64,000 bases of DNA from Raffaelea ambrosiae. Lineage: Eukaryota > Ascomycota > Sordariomycetes > Ophiostomatales > Ophiostomataceae. Below the pieces are notes generated by a model. The model did no database searches and had not been told where the DNA came from. It was given only the letters and a program-made list of their open reading frames with translations. The stretch lies in contig PCDI01000015.1 of the NCBI GenBank assembly GCA_002778195.1, forward strand, positions 738,366 to 802,365, in the 5' to 3' direction. Position 1 is the stretch's first letter. The number at the start of each line of letters is the position of its first letter. The position numbers were made by a program, and so were the translations under genes. Shown in pieces: positions 43,704-55,259 of the stretch.

Positions 43704-45396
43704 ATGGCTCCCAAGAACCGCATTATCATTGACACGGATCCAGGTATGTGTCGTAAACCCCGAACAGTGTTCGTATGGGATCTCGACAATACTTGAGAGT
43801 CCGGAAGGGGGTGTTCTGGACTAGACACGGTCTTGCCGGACAATATGCTAATAGGCGGTTGGCGTAACAGGCGTCGATGATGTTCTGGCCATGCTGCTGG
43901 CCCTCAGCGCTTCTCCAGAAGAGCTTGAGGTAGTCATGATTTCCGTGACGTACGGCAATGTCGAATTGCAGAGGTAAGACATGCTGCCTTGAGCCGGGAA
44001 AGTGTCTGATATCCTTTCTACCTGCTGATTGACAATCATGACAGCTGTTTGCGCAACGTCGTGGGGCTCTTCCATGTTCTGGAAAAGGAGCTGGCCTGGC
44101 GCAAGTCGACCGGGAACGCGAGCTCCAAGTATGGCGCATTTAAGACGTTCAAGCCCATCGTTGCCGTCGGTGCCGAGCATCCTCTGGAGGATGAGCTTTT
44201 GATGGCCGATCACTTCCGTTAGTGTGGCTGCCTGGCCGTGCATAGGACTGTTTGTTTCGTTTAACTCGTAACGCTGACTGTGATATGACCACCATTAGAT
44301 GGCGCTGATGGTCTTCACGGAGTGCATGCAGCTGTGCGTTGATGCCGTTGATCTCCCACCCACAATCCGGTTATGCTGGCGTGAATTTGTTGCTGACGTT
44401 CATGTACGATCTACACAGCATCCTGATCTGACCCCCGCCGATACCTGGCGGTCGCTCTTCTCAGATAGCCATGGCGCAGCACCGTCTTCTTCGGACGAGC
44501 TCTCGTTTTCTTCCTACTTTACGCCGTCCAAGACGGTGGCCCACAAGGAGATTCTGCGCATTCTCAAAGAGGAACCGGCAGACACCATCACCATTGTGGC
44601 CGTTGGGCCTCTGACCAACCTTGCCCTGGCTGCCTCGGAGGACCCGGTCACATTTCTGCGTGCCAAAGAAGTCGTTGTCATGGGCGGCACTGTCAACGTC
44701 CCGGGCAACATCACCCCCGTCGGCGAGTTCAACACATATGCCGATGCTGTGGCAGCCGCCCGCGTATACGCACTCACCGCGCCCGTACCTGCATCCACCA
44801 TGCCTCCCGTGATCCATGGAAAGTCGGTGCTGCCACCATACCCGGCCAAGTTGCCCAAGCAGCTGAAGCTCACACTGCTCCCGCTGGACATCACAACACC
44901 GCACGTGCTCAGCAAGAACTTCTTCCTCAAGAGCATCGTGGGATCAGAAGAAGCCGGCAGCCCGCTCGCACGATGGGTGAAAACGTTCATGGTGGGCACT
45001 TACAAAAACATTGAAACCATGGTTACCGTCGAGCGCGAAGCGGCTCTCTCTCTGCACGACCCGTTGTGCATCTGGTATATGCTCCTGCGGGATGACCCGG
45101 CCTGGACGGCGGTATCGCCAGCCGAGGACATCCGGGTCGAGACGTCCGGCCAGTGGACACGCGGAATGCACGTGGTGGATCGCCGCACGCGGACAAAAGC
45201 CCATGAACTGGCCGAAAAGGACGGCAAAGCCGCCGCTTCTTCCCCAGGTGGTGCAGATGAGCTGGAAATCGGCGATATCCCGGGTGACACCCTGGGGTGG
45301 CTGAGCGCTCACAAGGGCAACCGCATCAACAGAATCATCGGTTCGCCTGGAGAGGAGCGCTTTGCAGAGTACTTGATGGACAACCTTTTTGGCTGA
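43704..45396 (+). CDS. Inosine-uridine preferring nucleoside hydrolase
   Basis: Five exons: 43704-43743, 43871-43973, 44045-44217, 44299-44333 and 44419-45396, 442 aa, all joined in frame. Introns are 71-127 nt, GT-AG, several with clear CTNAC branch points; the donor of intron 4 is GTGCGT. The metal-binding signature DTDPGVDDVLAMLLAL is formed across the first junction; later come VTYGNVELQ, HFHGADGLHGVHAAHPDLTP across junctions 3 and 4, ITIVAVGPLTNLALA and VVMGGTVNVPGNITPVGEFNTYADA. The enzyme splits ribonucleosides to base and ribose in purine/pyrimidine salvage, probably in the cytosol. The C-terminal part (IETMVTVER, DPLCIWYML) is typical of fungal members. The family includes plain nucleosidases, so exact substrate is open. 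Confidence 0.93.
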
Positions 45397-46625
45397 GCCG
45401 TCTACCTTTTTTTTTTCCATGTTCCTGCGGTGAAACGATCCGATAGCAGTGCGGACAACCTAGCGTTATGCTATGGGAGCCTTGCTACTCAGACAATATT
45501 CCAATATAGAATCTACAACAACCGCGCTTATGTGTTTTTTTGCTCTGTGATGGCAGGATATAGTAAACGGCGAAGGAAGCACGGCAAGGTTGCATTAGAT
45601 ACGACGGGCGAGCCTTGCCCTTACCCTTCCACTCGAGTACACACACACCACCAGGCCGGCAGTTCACCATGCGGCTCTGCGCATCCATGCAAGGGTCATG
45701 GCTTATGCGGTCCATTCTTACCATATCATACCGCGTCGCTCAGCGGTGTGGAGGCTAATCCAATGATACCCCTGAATTGCAAATATCACACTATCGCCAG
45801 GTGCGCTCTTTCGGGGGGGGGGGGGGGGGGTAGACGAGGCTGACCGTCGCCACCCTCGCGACAAGAGACAAAAGAACTGCCAACAGCTACTTGTAGTGGA
45901 TAAATNNNNNNNNNNNNNNNNNNNNNNNNNNNNNNNNNNNNNNNNNNNNNNNNNNNNNNNNNNNNNNNNNNNNNNNNNNNNNNNNNNNNNNNNNNNNNNN
46001 NNNNNNNNNNNNNNNNNNNNNNNNNNNNNNNNNNNNNNNNNNNNNNNNNNNNNNNNNNNNNNNNNNNNNNNNNNNNNNNNNNNNNNNNNNNNNNNNNNNN
46101 NNNNNNNNNNNNNNNNNNNNNNNNNNNNNNNNNNNNNNNNNNNNNNNNNNNNNNNNNNNNNNNNNNNNNNNNNNNNNNNNNNNNNNNNNNNNNNNNNNNN
46201 NNNNNNNNNNNNNNNNNNNNNNNNNNNNNNNNNNNNNNNNNNNNNNNNNNNNNNNNNNNNNNNNNNNNNNNNNNNNNNNNNNNNNNNNNNNNNNNNNNNN
46301 NNNNNNNNNNNNNNNNNNNNNNNNNNNNNNNNNNNNNNNNNNNNNNNNNNNNNNNNNNNNNNNNNNNNNNNNNNNNNNNNNNNNNNNNNNNNNNNNNNNN
46401 NNNNNNNNNNNNNNNNNNNNNNNNNNNNNNNNNNNNNNNNNNNNNNNNNNNNNNNNNNNNNNNNNNNNNNNNNNNNNNNNNNNNNNNNNNNNNNNNNNNN
46501 NNNNNTTTTTTTTTTTTTTTTTTTTTTTGCCCATGTGTTCTCTCTGTCCTCTTCATTAAAACCCGCCACTCCTCAATGTGCCAGAGCACCAAACTACGTC
46601 CTCTTGCAGGGCGGAGTCTGAAGAA
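45397..46625. other. Intergenic region with assembly gap
   Basis: About 500 bp of non-coding sequence after the hydrolase, ending in an 18-base poly-G (45813-45830), then the gap, then a poly-T and a short leader of the F-box gene. A small gene in the gap cannot be excluded. Confidence 0.5.
45906..46505. other. Assembly gap of 600 N
   Basis: Exactly 600 N, followed by a 23-base T run and preceded, 75 bp earlier, by an 18-base G run. The round size suggests an estimated or filler length. Confidence 0.98.
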
Positions 46626-49600
46626 ATGGCAGTTATTTATGACGTTCCTGCTGAGATTATATTCGCGATTACTCGCCTGCTCGGGATCGAGGATGCCTTT
46701 ATGCTCGGTCTCTCCTGCCGCTACTTTGCAGCCGTCCTCGGCGACAATAGCATTTGCCGACAACTGCTGGTGGTAGGTGCTGCTCTACAGCTCTGCTTTA
46801 TATAGATCTAGCCACCTCCAGTCCGTTTCTTGGCTATTTGTCTCGTTGCACAAGTTTCATTTTTGTCATTTTCTGTCTCATGCGTTTGCTGTTGTCTTTC
46901 CTCCCGCGCGTCATCCTTCCTCCTGATCACTGCCTACGTTTCGTTCCTTTTCCTTTCTCTTTCTCTATTTCTCCTGGTCTTTGGTGGTTTTTTTTTTTTC
47001 AAGGTTCTTTCTTCGTTTTCTTTTCTTTTGACAAGTCCCTGTTGCTAAAGATTTTAGACCAATGCGCCCTACTCGCCTGAGTGTCTGGATGCGAAACAGT
47101 CAGGACATTATGCCCAGGCACTGCGCAGGCTGGCCAAGCGCCGACAGGCCCTCTCCGCACCCGAGCCATTTACGGCCGCGGTTGTGGCCGTAGGGGACTC
47201 GCACATGTATGTCAACGGGACGCTCCTCTACATTGTTGAGAGCACCCTGCGGGTTCTCCCGCTTCGCGGTACGGTCAACAGTGAGATTGTCGTGGACATC
47301 CGCGCGTTGCTGGACAGCAGCGTGCCCGAGTCCCAGAACACAGTCAAGTATAAGTTCACGCTGCTGTACTATGCCGATGGCTTGGTCGCCTGTCGCTATT
47401 CCCACTTTCGCCGCGTCAACGAGACCTGGCTCGTGGTCTTCCACATCCGCGAAGGATGGGCAACCAGCTGCCAGCTCGGGACGGCCTACAAGCTGTTTGT
47501 GCGGAGCAACCATGAGTATCTCTACTTTGGCACCCACACCGGCCAGGGTGCCGACGGCTACCGTCGTTGGATCTTGCAAGGCTTTTCTCTCCTCAGAAAA
47601 AAGTTTATCAACCGGAACATTTACCTGGACGATGTCATCGGGTCGGACATTGGGAACAACGTCTACTTTGCCGTCCTGGACGGGTACTTTTACGCACTTT
47701 CCAACCAGACCAGCTACGAAGTCATCAACGACGACAAGTCGTCATACTACTACTGCTGTCGCTTCCCCATGGGCCAGCCCGACGACATGGAGGTGGCCAC
47801 CAAGTCATCCCTCTGGCGCCGCAAGAATGCCGAAGGACCAATTGATGATCGGTTTACCTTTCTCAAGCTGGAAAAGAGCGAAGTCAACAACGCCCTCGTC
47901 GTCATCGAGTCGCGCAAAGAATGGAGACTGGGCAGCCACAGTGGCAAGCGGACGTACTACATGCAGGAAATCGTCTTTGAGACGTGCCAGGAGGGCCGCG
48001 CTCCAGTGGTGCCAGCAATACCGGCCACACCAGCTGCAGCAACTGCAGCATCGTCGGGCAATAGTGCACTTGACTATGGCATGTCCACGGCGGTCTCGAC
48101 CAACGTTTCAGGCGATACGAGCAACCACAACCACAACCCGCACCAGCTGCAGCAGCAGCTGCAAGTGCAGCAGCCGCAAACGGTCGGTACAACCCAGGGT
48201 CAGATGCACAAAAGTTTGGGACTTGGCTCCGTTCTCGGGACACCGTCGCTCGTGCGCAGACATGGTGGTCACCCCCACCGGCCCCCCCAAAATGTGCACC
48301 CTGGGGACGACGGGTCGAAGATGATTCTTTTTACGCTGAGCAGTACGCCCATCCAGACGTACCATGTGCCGTGCTCAACATTTCTGGACCTTGTGCACAA
48401 CCCAACTACGGCGGAGCCGGAAACGCAACGTCTGATGCTGCGTGCTGGGTGCAGGAAGCCCCGGCATCCCATGCCCAGCATCAGCAGTGGCTGCCCAACA
48501 TGCTGTCAGCCCCTGCCATATGACCACCACATCCACCGCTGTCAGCCAACATCAGCGGCCGCGCCAGAAACAACAGCAGCAGCAGCTTTCCAAGAGAGTG
48601 CTGGTTCGACTGCGATGTTTGGCGGCATGTCAGAAGCAGAATACGATGACCCGCTCTATCCACAGGGTGAAATTGACCGCCTCTTTTACGATAAGGACGT
48701 CATGACCTGGCCTCCAACCAAACAGGGCGACCAAGGTCGCCACAGCGGCAGCAGCAGCAGCAGCAAGAAGGGCAAGGCGTCGGTGGCGATGGAGGCGGCG
48801 GGCGTGGCACCAGCACAACATACGGGGGGCGCCGCTGATGGGGAGGAAGAGGAGGATGACGACCCACGCTACGCCGAGCTGAATGGAGTTCTGAACCCTC
48901 CCAATCACCACGGCCATGTGATGGGCACCTGGGATGGTCGCACTATGGTGTACTCGTCGGGCGGCAGCGGTGGCGGTGCAGAGGGCAGCAGGATGCAGGC
49001 GATAGTGTTTTTGAGCTTTGACCCGTCTATTTGCTTACCAGGGCTCAAATCATGGCACGAGCAGACAGCAGCCGCACCAGGAGAAGGAGGAGGAGGAGGA
49101 GGAGGAGGAGGAGAGGCAACAAGCGCCAACGGCGGAGAAAACAGGGCGAACGAGCAGGAACTAAAACAGCCGCAGCAGCAGCGCTCGCTAGCACTGTCGC
49201 ACACCTACGACCACAACCACAACGGCGTCCATGCTTTACGCCAAGGCCGTCTGTTGGGAGTTACAGAAGGAAGAGGGGGAGCCTGGGCTGCTACTACGGG
49301 CACTTCCATTGGGGAAGGACGTCTCCGTCCGCAGGCCTCCCGCGGTGGGCGCCCACCGGGCGAAGCCCGCCTCATGGCCGTCGACCGAAGTGGTCCCCTG
49401 TCGTGGCCAGCAGACAAGACGCAGCGGCAGAGTGAGGACCAGCGGGAGACGAGGGGAAAACTGCACGAAGAGCTGCAGCAGCAGCCAGGATCTGGAGCCG
49501 ACATGTCCGGGGTCGCCGGCCGGCGGGGGACACCGGGGGATAAGGACACGACTAGGAACACAATTGCACCTTGGGCTCATTGTGCAAAACCCATGTATCA

Positions 49601-49652
49601 TTCCATTAGCAGCGGCTTTGAATTTTCGTTTCCGCGATTGGCGGTCGGCTGA
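46626..49652 (+). CDS. F-box protein
   Basis: Two exons, 46626-46772 and 47058-49652, 913 aa. Intron is 285 nt, GTAGGT...TTTTAG, phase 0. Exon 1 is the F-box itself: MAVIYDVPAEIIFAITRLLG then EDAFMLGLSCRYFAAVLGD. Exon 2 continues with YAQALRRLAKRRQAL and a region rich in beta-strands (TLLYIVESTLRVLPL, YLYFGTHTG, GNNVYFAVLDGYFYALSNQ, GKRTYYMQEIVFE) that resembles the substrate-binding half of a fungal F-box family. After about residue 365 come Gln- and Gly-rich linkers and Asp/Glu runs, then SFDPSICLPGLKSWHEQ, a GGA repeat coding poly-Gly (49083-49116) and a poorly structured tail ending MYHSISSGFEF. It probably recruits substrates to an SCF ubiquitin ligase. The last 200 codons are uncertain: another frame also looks protein-like at 49231-49330. 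Confidence 0.75.
49083..49116. repeat. GGA trinucleotide repeat in the F-box gene
   Basis: About ten copies of GGA code for poly-Gly in the chosen frame. A length change here would not shift the frame, but nearby single-base errors would. Confidence 0.85.
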
Positions 49653-52337
49653 ACTTTAGAAGAACGGAGTAATCAGGGAAGTAAGGAGGGCAAACAAGAT
49701 GCAAAAAAAGAAAAGCGAAAGAGCAAAAAAAAAAAAAGAGAGAGAGAGAGAGAGCCGATTAGGCCAATTTTACAGGCGCCGCATGCAGTGACTATTCTGC
49801 GTGTAGAGTTTATGTGGCTACACGTACGATACGAACACCACGAGAAGACACCTACACACGGACGGCGTACAGAATGTGCAATGTGCAATTTTCCGCGAGC
49901 GGCTGCTGCCGCAAGATATGCACAGTGGATGGTTATTGGTTATTCAGTTAATAGCGAATGGCTGCCACTTGTGGTCGAATTAGTTAAAAAATGCATGCAG
50001 ACACGGGCTGCAAGGCAAACTACCCAAATTGGCGATCCGTGCGGCCTTCGAACAAGTCTGCCTTGCGACACCATGCCATGCCACATTCAACCCACCCTTC
50101 TTCTTTTTCTTCTTTGTTTATGTACATAGTAGTTAACTAGTATTCTTGCACTTTTATCTGTTTCCTTCTGCGGGAAGCGCTTCGTCACCTGTCCATTGAG
50201 CCATGCGTCAGCATGAAGTGCTGTTTTTTTATTGCATGTTAATAGATCTCGTTTATTAACGGCATTTGAATCGAAGCACCTCAGGCAGAACAGAAAAGGG
50301 AAAGTCGCCGTGAGGTCTGCCCTGGAGCTTTTGAGGGGTTGCGACTCAGCCTTGCGGCTCTCTATTTGTCCGTTTGATGTTAGACTAGGCAGAATCGGCA
50401 CACAATAAGAATGCCCCCCCCCCAACCGAGGTTGTAGTGTAGACAAGAAAGACGAGGCCGGGAAGGGATACTAAGAAAAAAAAACAAAAAAATTAAAGCA
50501 CAAAGACAATTGTCACGCGGCAAGCCTAATCAGCAATAGCCTTTCACGAACTGCAGATCTACATGGCCAGACACGAGCAACTCGAACGAGTCCCCCAGAG
50601 GCAGAATCAGGCAGCTAACAACCGTGACAGGTGTGTGACAAGGTGATGAGCAGCTGCATTGCATATTAGTTCTAGCCCTTTTCCGGACTTTTTTCTTGGT
50701 AGCTATACTTAATTCGCATGCTGATGCTTCTTTGTTTGTTGGTTGGCCCCAGCTAGGAAAGGAGCATGCAGGACGCCCGCGGGCCAGCACAGGTGCCAGC
50801 ACATTTCTCTCTATTTCTTTACCCCTTCCGGCTACTTTGATTTCTGCACGTTGTACGCGTATTGGCGGCATCTCAATCCGGAGCGGGAACAGACACGCAG
50901 CGTATCTGGGTAGGACTTGCCACTCTTGCACTTCTACTATTGCTACTCTCGTATGCATTCGTAGGCCTCCAAGCAAACTAGGGCTTTCCACGCGTCCACA
51001 ATTTGGGGACGCCGTTTGTACATAGTGAGACCGGGCTGAGAATCTGGATTATGCCGAAAAGGAAGTTGGGGCGCGGGGGGTGTGCAGCGCACTCTTCGGC
51101 GTACCTTGTCGGTTGGGCTGTTCTTCTCCCGAACCAAACAACCATGTAGTCAACTAAAGTTAGCTCCGCCAAGATTTCTACTTTTCTTTTTTTCTTTTTT
51201 TTTTGGTTCTGTCTGTTTTTTTTTTCTTACATGCTGACAGTGTTTGCATCATGTTTATTAGTTTGTATGAGATATATAGTTAAAACATAGTTAAAACATG
51301 GTGGGGAGGCAAGGCTGAGCCATCTCTGCACCACCCCATCCGTTGTCGGCCTCATGACAAGAGGAAGGAAAAAAGGTGCAGAAAAGTCAAGATGGCGCCA
51401 TCGCAATCTATTCTCCTCCTCTTTTTTTTCAGTTGTGTCTTGTTCCCTCCGCTTTTTTTGTCCACCGCTTCTCTCGCTTCTGCTCGCTTGTTCTGGCTCA
51501 GCGTGTGTCTCATCTTGTCTCTCTTTGGCCTCTAGTCTTTCTTTGTCTCTCTCCAGTCCCCGACTATTGCCCGGTTTCTCTCAGGCCAGTTCGCAAAAGC
51601 CTCTCGTGTGCTCACTCCACACTCTCTTCTCATCCTCACCGCCTCACCTCTCTTTCTTTTCACGTCTTCCTCCGGAGTGCACCCTCGACAAACCTGTAAG
51701 ACCCATGACACACACAACACAATCACGAACTCGTAAATGGCTTTGCCTCTTTTGACCGCGTCTTCTTCCCGCCGTTCCGCGTCTTACGTTTCTTACATCT
51801 CTCACAATCTAGTAATAGCCCGGATCGTTCGGTCCAAAATCCCCGACAGAGCCGCAAACACGAACTCCAGGAGCATGTGGAATTCCCCCCGGGGGTTTAC
51901 CGTCACTGCTGTTTCTTTCCTTCCCTTTTTTTATCGGGTTCTTTCCCTTTTTCTCCTCTCTCTTTTTATGTTTTGAAATTTTGTTTATTGTGTCTCCCAC
52001 TTTTGATGGCTCTCCACAGAGATGAAAAAACCAACAAAGTCCAACCGGTCTTTACCTGAATCGCCGTTTGTCCTCCACGCTCGATGCTTTGAAAGAAAAA
52101 GAAAAAGAAAATCGTGAAACGGAGAATATGAAAAGATAAAAGAGAACAGAGGACAGATAGAAGTGAGACTAATCGATGAAAAAAAAAAGACAGAAAGAAG
52201 AAGGAAAAAAAAAAAAGAAAGAGACAAACAGAAAATGGCATAAAGACAGAAAACTCCCCTGGTATATATACTGTCTATTGGATGCTAACAGCCCAATCAC
52301 AATGGCTTCTTTCCTCTCCCGCGCAATCTCAGTCCTC
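49653..52337. other. Intergenic region, 2.7 kb, between F-box and Rvs167 3' ends
   Basis: No gene could be supported. It holds an AG microsatellite (49737-49754), copies of the GTACATAGT/AGTTAACTAGT motif (50121-50141, 51018-51026), the doublet ATAGTTAAAACATAGTTAAAAC (51280-51301), and a pyrimidine-rich stretch (51415-51680) followed by a 79-codon open frame at 51737-51976 that has no recognisable domain. Confidence 0.5.
49737..49754. repeat. AG dinucleotide microsatellite
   Basis: Nine copies of AG directly follow a poly-A run just downstream of the F-box stop. Confidence 0.85.
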
Positions 52338-54008
52338 TCAATTGAGCTGGACGTAGTTTCCTGTGGAGACATAAAGTTAGCAAAAAGTCTTGAAAAAGCT
52401 CAGGTATGCTCTCATTTCCCTAATCACTTTTCTTGGTGAAAAAACAAAACAAAAGAAAAAACTTACCTGGAAACTGTCCTTGCCGTCCGTTCAGCTTGCC
52501 TTCCCACCACTCGTTGGGGTTCGATGTACGAGTCACAATCTCGATCACGTCGCCCGCTTGGAAGCTCAGGTCGCCTTCTTGAGCTGCGGAATAGTCGTAC
52601 AGCGCGGTGACCGTCTCGGCGGCCGGCACCGCGCTAAGACGGCTGGGCTTGGGCTTCGGTGGGGGTGGCTTGGACTTGGCAGCGGCGACTAATGCCAGGG
52701 ACGAGCTGCCGCTGCCGCCGCCCGCGCCATTGTGGCCACCAAACTTGGATGGGCTGTGCAGGCCTGGTGAGTGTGAGGTAGAGTACGGTGGTGGTGGGTT
52801 GCTCTCTGAGTTGTCAGACGGACGACGGTAGTAGTCGTCGTCATCGTCTTGGCGGTAGTAGTCGTCGTCTTCGTAGTTGGCGTGGCTGCTGCTGCTGTGG
52901 TTGTTGTGTTCGTAGTCGCCGTTCTTGTCCGGGCGGGAGGGCCCGGCCGTAATGGCGAGAGGCTTCTTGCCAGCCGTGAGCAGCTTGTTGCCGTACTTGG
53001 ACGGGGGCCGAGGCCGGCCGCCACCGGTGCGCTTGAACCTGACGATGCCGAGCTTCTCGACCTGCTCGACGACATCGCCGCGCTTCTTGTGGAAGGCCTC
53101 TTCGATGTCGAGGGTGAGGTCGAAGTAGCCAATATCGCACTGCTGCATCTTCTCGTGCAGCGTGTAAAAGATGTTGAGCTGCATGTAGTAGAAAGATTGG
53201 AACAGCGGTTGGATAAACTGGCGCTCCAGGGAAAACAGCTTGGGCAGCTCGTCCTTAAGCAGCTCGTTGAAGTACTCAAAGTCCTGCGTCGACTGCTCGA
53301 GATCGCTCTCGGCCTTGTACATGGCCTTTTCGTCCTTGAGCGACTTCTCCTTCTTGTCTTGCAGCTTTTTCAGCGTGGCCAGGCGGCGGTCGTAGTCCAG
53401 CTTCTTGTGCTCGCGCTTGACCACCGTCTTCTGGATGACCTTGATGACGTCCAGAAGCTCCGTGGCCGGCTGGACCACCCGGGTCTCGATCATCTCCAGC
53501 TCGGGCGCCAGCGTCTCCTGCAGGTCCTTGACTACGGCCTCATACTCCTCACACGCACGGATGCCCTCCTGGTTGTTCTCTGAGATAAACGAGTCCGGGT
53601 CGGACATGCTGCCGCTGATGGGCTTGTAGATCTCCGTCATGGCCTTGGAGAACTCGATCTGGTGGTTGAGCATGCCGTTGATGGCCTCGGCATAGCGGCT
53701 GCTCTCATCGTGCAGCTTCTTCGTCTCCTTCTCGAGCTCCGTGAACCGGCGCTCGGCGTCCACATAGATCGGGTCCTTGGAGCTCTCGCCGATGTTGAAC
53801 TTTTGCTTGAATTGTTGTGGTGCCTGCAGCGAAGGAGGGCGGGGGGATAAAAAGAAGAAGAGAGAACACGTTAGCAGAACTGTGAGCGAAGAAGCTTGAG
53901 CATCTCCGGTTGCCCCAAGAGATAGTCAAGAGACATCGGTAAACCGTCTGCCAACTGTCCACAGAAACCTACCCGGACCACGCTTTTCTGGAAGCCTCGG
54001 AAGCTCAT
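52338..54008 (-). CDS. RVS167: Rvs167-like BAR and SH3 domain protein (amphiphysin)
   Basis: Three exons, 54008-53973, 53823-52467 and 52360-52338, 471 aa. Exon 1 codes only MSFRGFQKSVVR; joined to exon 2 it gives the classic start continuing APQQFKQKFNIGE. Exon 3 adds the last codons, so the SH3 domain ends FPGNYVQLN. Residues about 15-250 are the BAR domain (DAERRFTELEKETKKL, FYYMQLNIFYTLHEKM) that bends membranes; residues 250-400 are a Pro/Gly/Ser and Asp/Tyr-rich linker; the SH3 domain has TALYDYSAAQEGDLSFQAGD, IEIV and EWWEGKLNGRQGQFPG. In yeast Rvs167 pairs with Rvs161 in endocytic vesicle scission and actin-patch function. Length matches the fungal family. Confidence 0.96.
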
Positions 54009-55259
54009 CCTGGCGCACTGGAGGCGGGGAAGACTGCACAATACGATGCGGCAGAAGCAGGAGATTTGATTGCGGCCAACAATTCGCAAAAAAAAATTAT
54101 GCAAAGGGGCCGCCTGAGGTTGCGGTGTCGCGGGCGTATGTGTGAATTTCGCTGGATTTTGGCTGCCTTGTGCAATGTTGTGGCTTTTGGGCTGATGTGT
54201 GTTTGGCGAATTGGAGGCTGCCTCTTTCCTTTTTCTGTGACTGAGCTGCCACAAACGGGTTTTCTGACGACCCCGTTTGGTGGGCGCTTTACGGTCTTGG
54301 AGGGGGGGGGGGTTTGCCAGTGATGACGTTTCGCAGGCGCTGGGCCAACCTGCGGTCTCTAGTTTGTGGAGGGGAAACTCTCCCTGTGGTTGTGGCGCAG
54401 GCGTGGCAATGCGCCCAGAGAAGTTGCTAGGCAGGCTTTTAGCGAGCAGACACACGCCAGCCAGCAGTCAGCGATAGTGGGGACCTGTTTGCTAGGCCTG
54501 TTCGCTGGGTGGGACCGCTGGAGACAAAGAAGAGCGCCAGCAGCAGCGACGAAGGCAGCACTAAACGAGGTAACCTCTAAACACGCTGTTGCGTGACGTC
54601 GTACACGGCCATGTCTCAGGTACATACGCACAGGTCATACCAATGTGAGCAGAGCAGGCTTCAGTTGGTGATGTGAGTGTCACACTGCATTCTGCTGTGC
54701 CGCATTTTGGTGTCTAAGCCACACGTGACTGCGTGGCGACCGTTGCGTTCCAGTGGCGGCGGCTTCTGGCCTTTGTCAGCCTCCGAATGGCCGCTCTGTT
54801 GCACCGAGCGCCGAGCTGCCCTGACAGCGTTGCGAGGGGCCACAGGCGAGGAAACCTTTTCTGCGGGGTTTCTCAGCAGCTGCGCTGCTGGAATGATGAC
54901 CCGGAGCAACCAATCGGATAATCTGAACTTCCTCCGATCTTATCGCCGAATTCCCCCCGTCTGCCAGATATTATCGGGAATTTCCAGCACAGAAAAATAG
55001 AGATCCGCAAAAAAATATCGATGGCAAAAGCTCGATATTTGGGGGGGTTGACAAATACCAATCATCTCTGACTCCCACGGTCCTTTTCTTCCCCCTTCTC
55101 TACTTCTTTTCGTGGTGTTCATTTCTTCTTCACTTTTTCGTCCTGCCCTGTTCTCTTTTCCCAGGCATCCGACAGGGTCCTCGAACCCCCTTTCCTTTTG
55201 TCCATCTCCCTTTTCCCTTCGCGGTCCGACCGAGGGTCAGCAGAAACCAACAAACAGCC
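54009..55259. other. Divergent promoter region of Rvs167 and NFS1
   Basis: The 1.25 kb hold a TGACGTC at 54594-54600, a CCAAT at 54909-54913, three GATAA elements (54917-54975) and a pyrimidine-rich leader before NFS1. No gene is visible. Confidence 0.55.
54913..54975. promoter_or_regulatory. Three GATAA elements upstream of NFS1
   Basis: GATAA occurs on the plus strand at 54917-54921 (ATCGGATAATC) and on the minus strand at 54944-54940 and 54975-54971, 285-345 bp before the NFS1 ATG. The first is one base off ATCWGATAA, the core of iron-responsive GATA factors (SreA/Sre1). Confidence 0.35.

Noticed and set aside
43223..43843. 206-codon minus-strand frame over the nucleoside hydrolase start
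   Set aside because: It covers promoter and exon 1 of a well-supported gene and has no recognisable feature.
45896..46621. Open frames running through the N gap
   Set aside because: They are artefacts of unknown bases.
55170..55190. TCGAACCCCC string resembling a tRNA T-loop
   Set aside because: No matching acceptor stem, D-arm or anticodon arm around it; it lies in the NFS1 leader.
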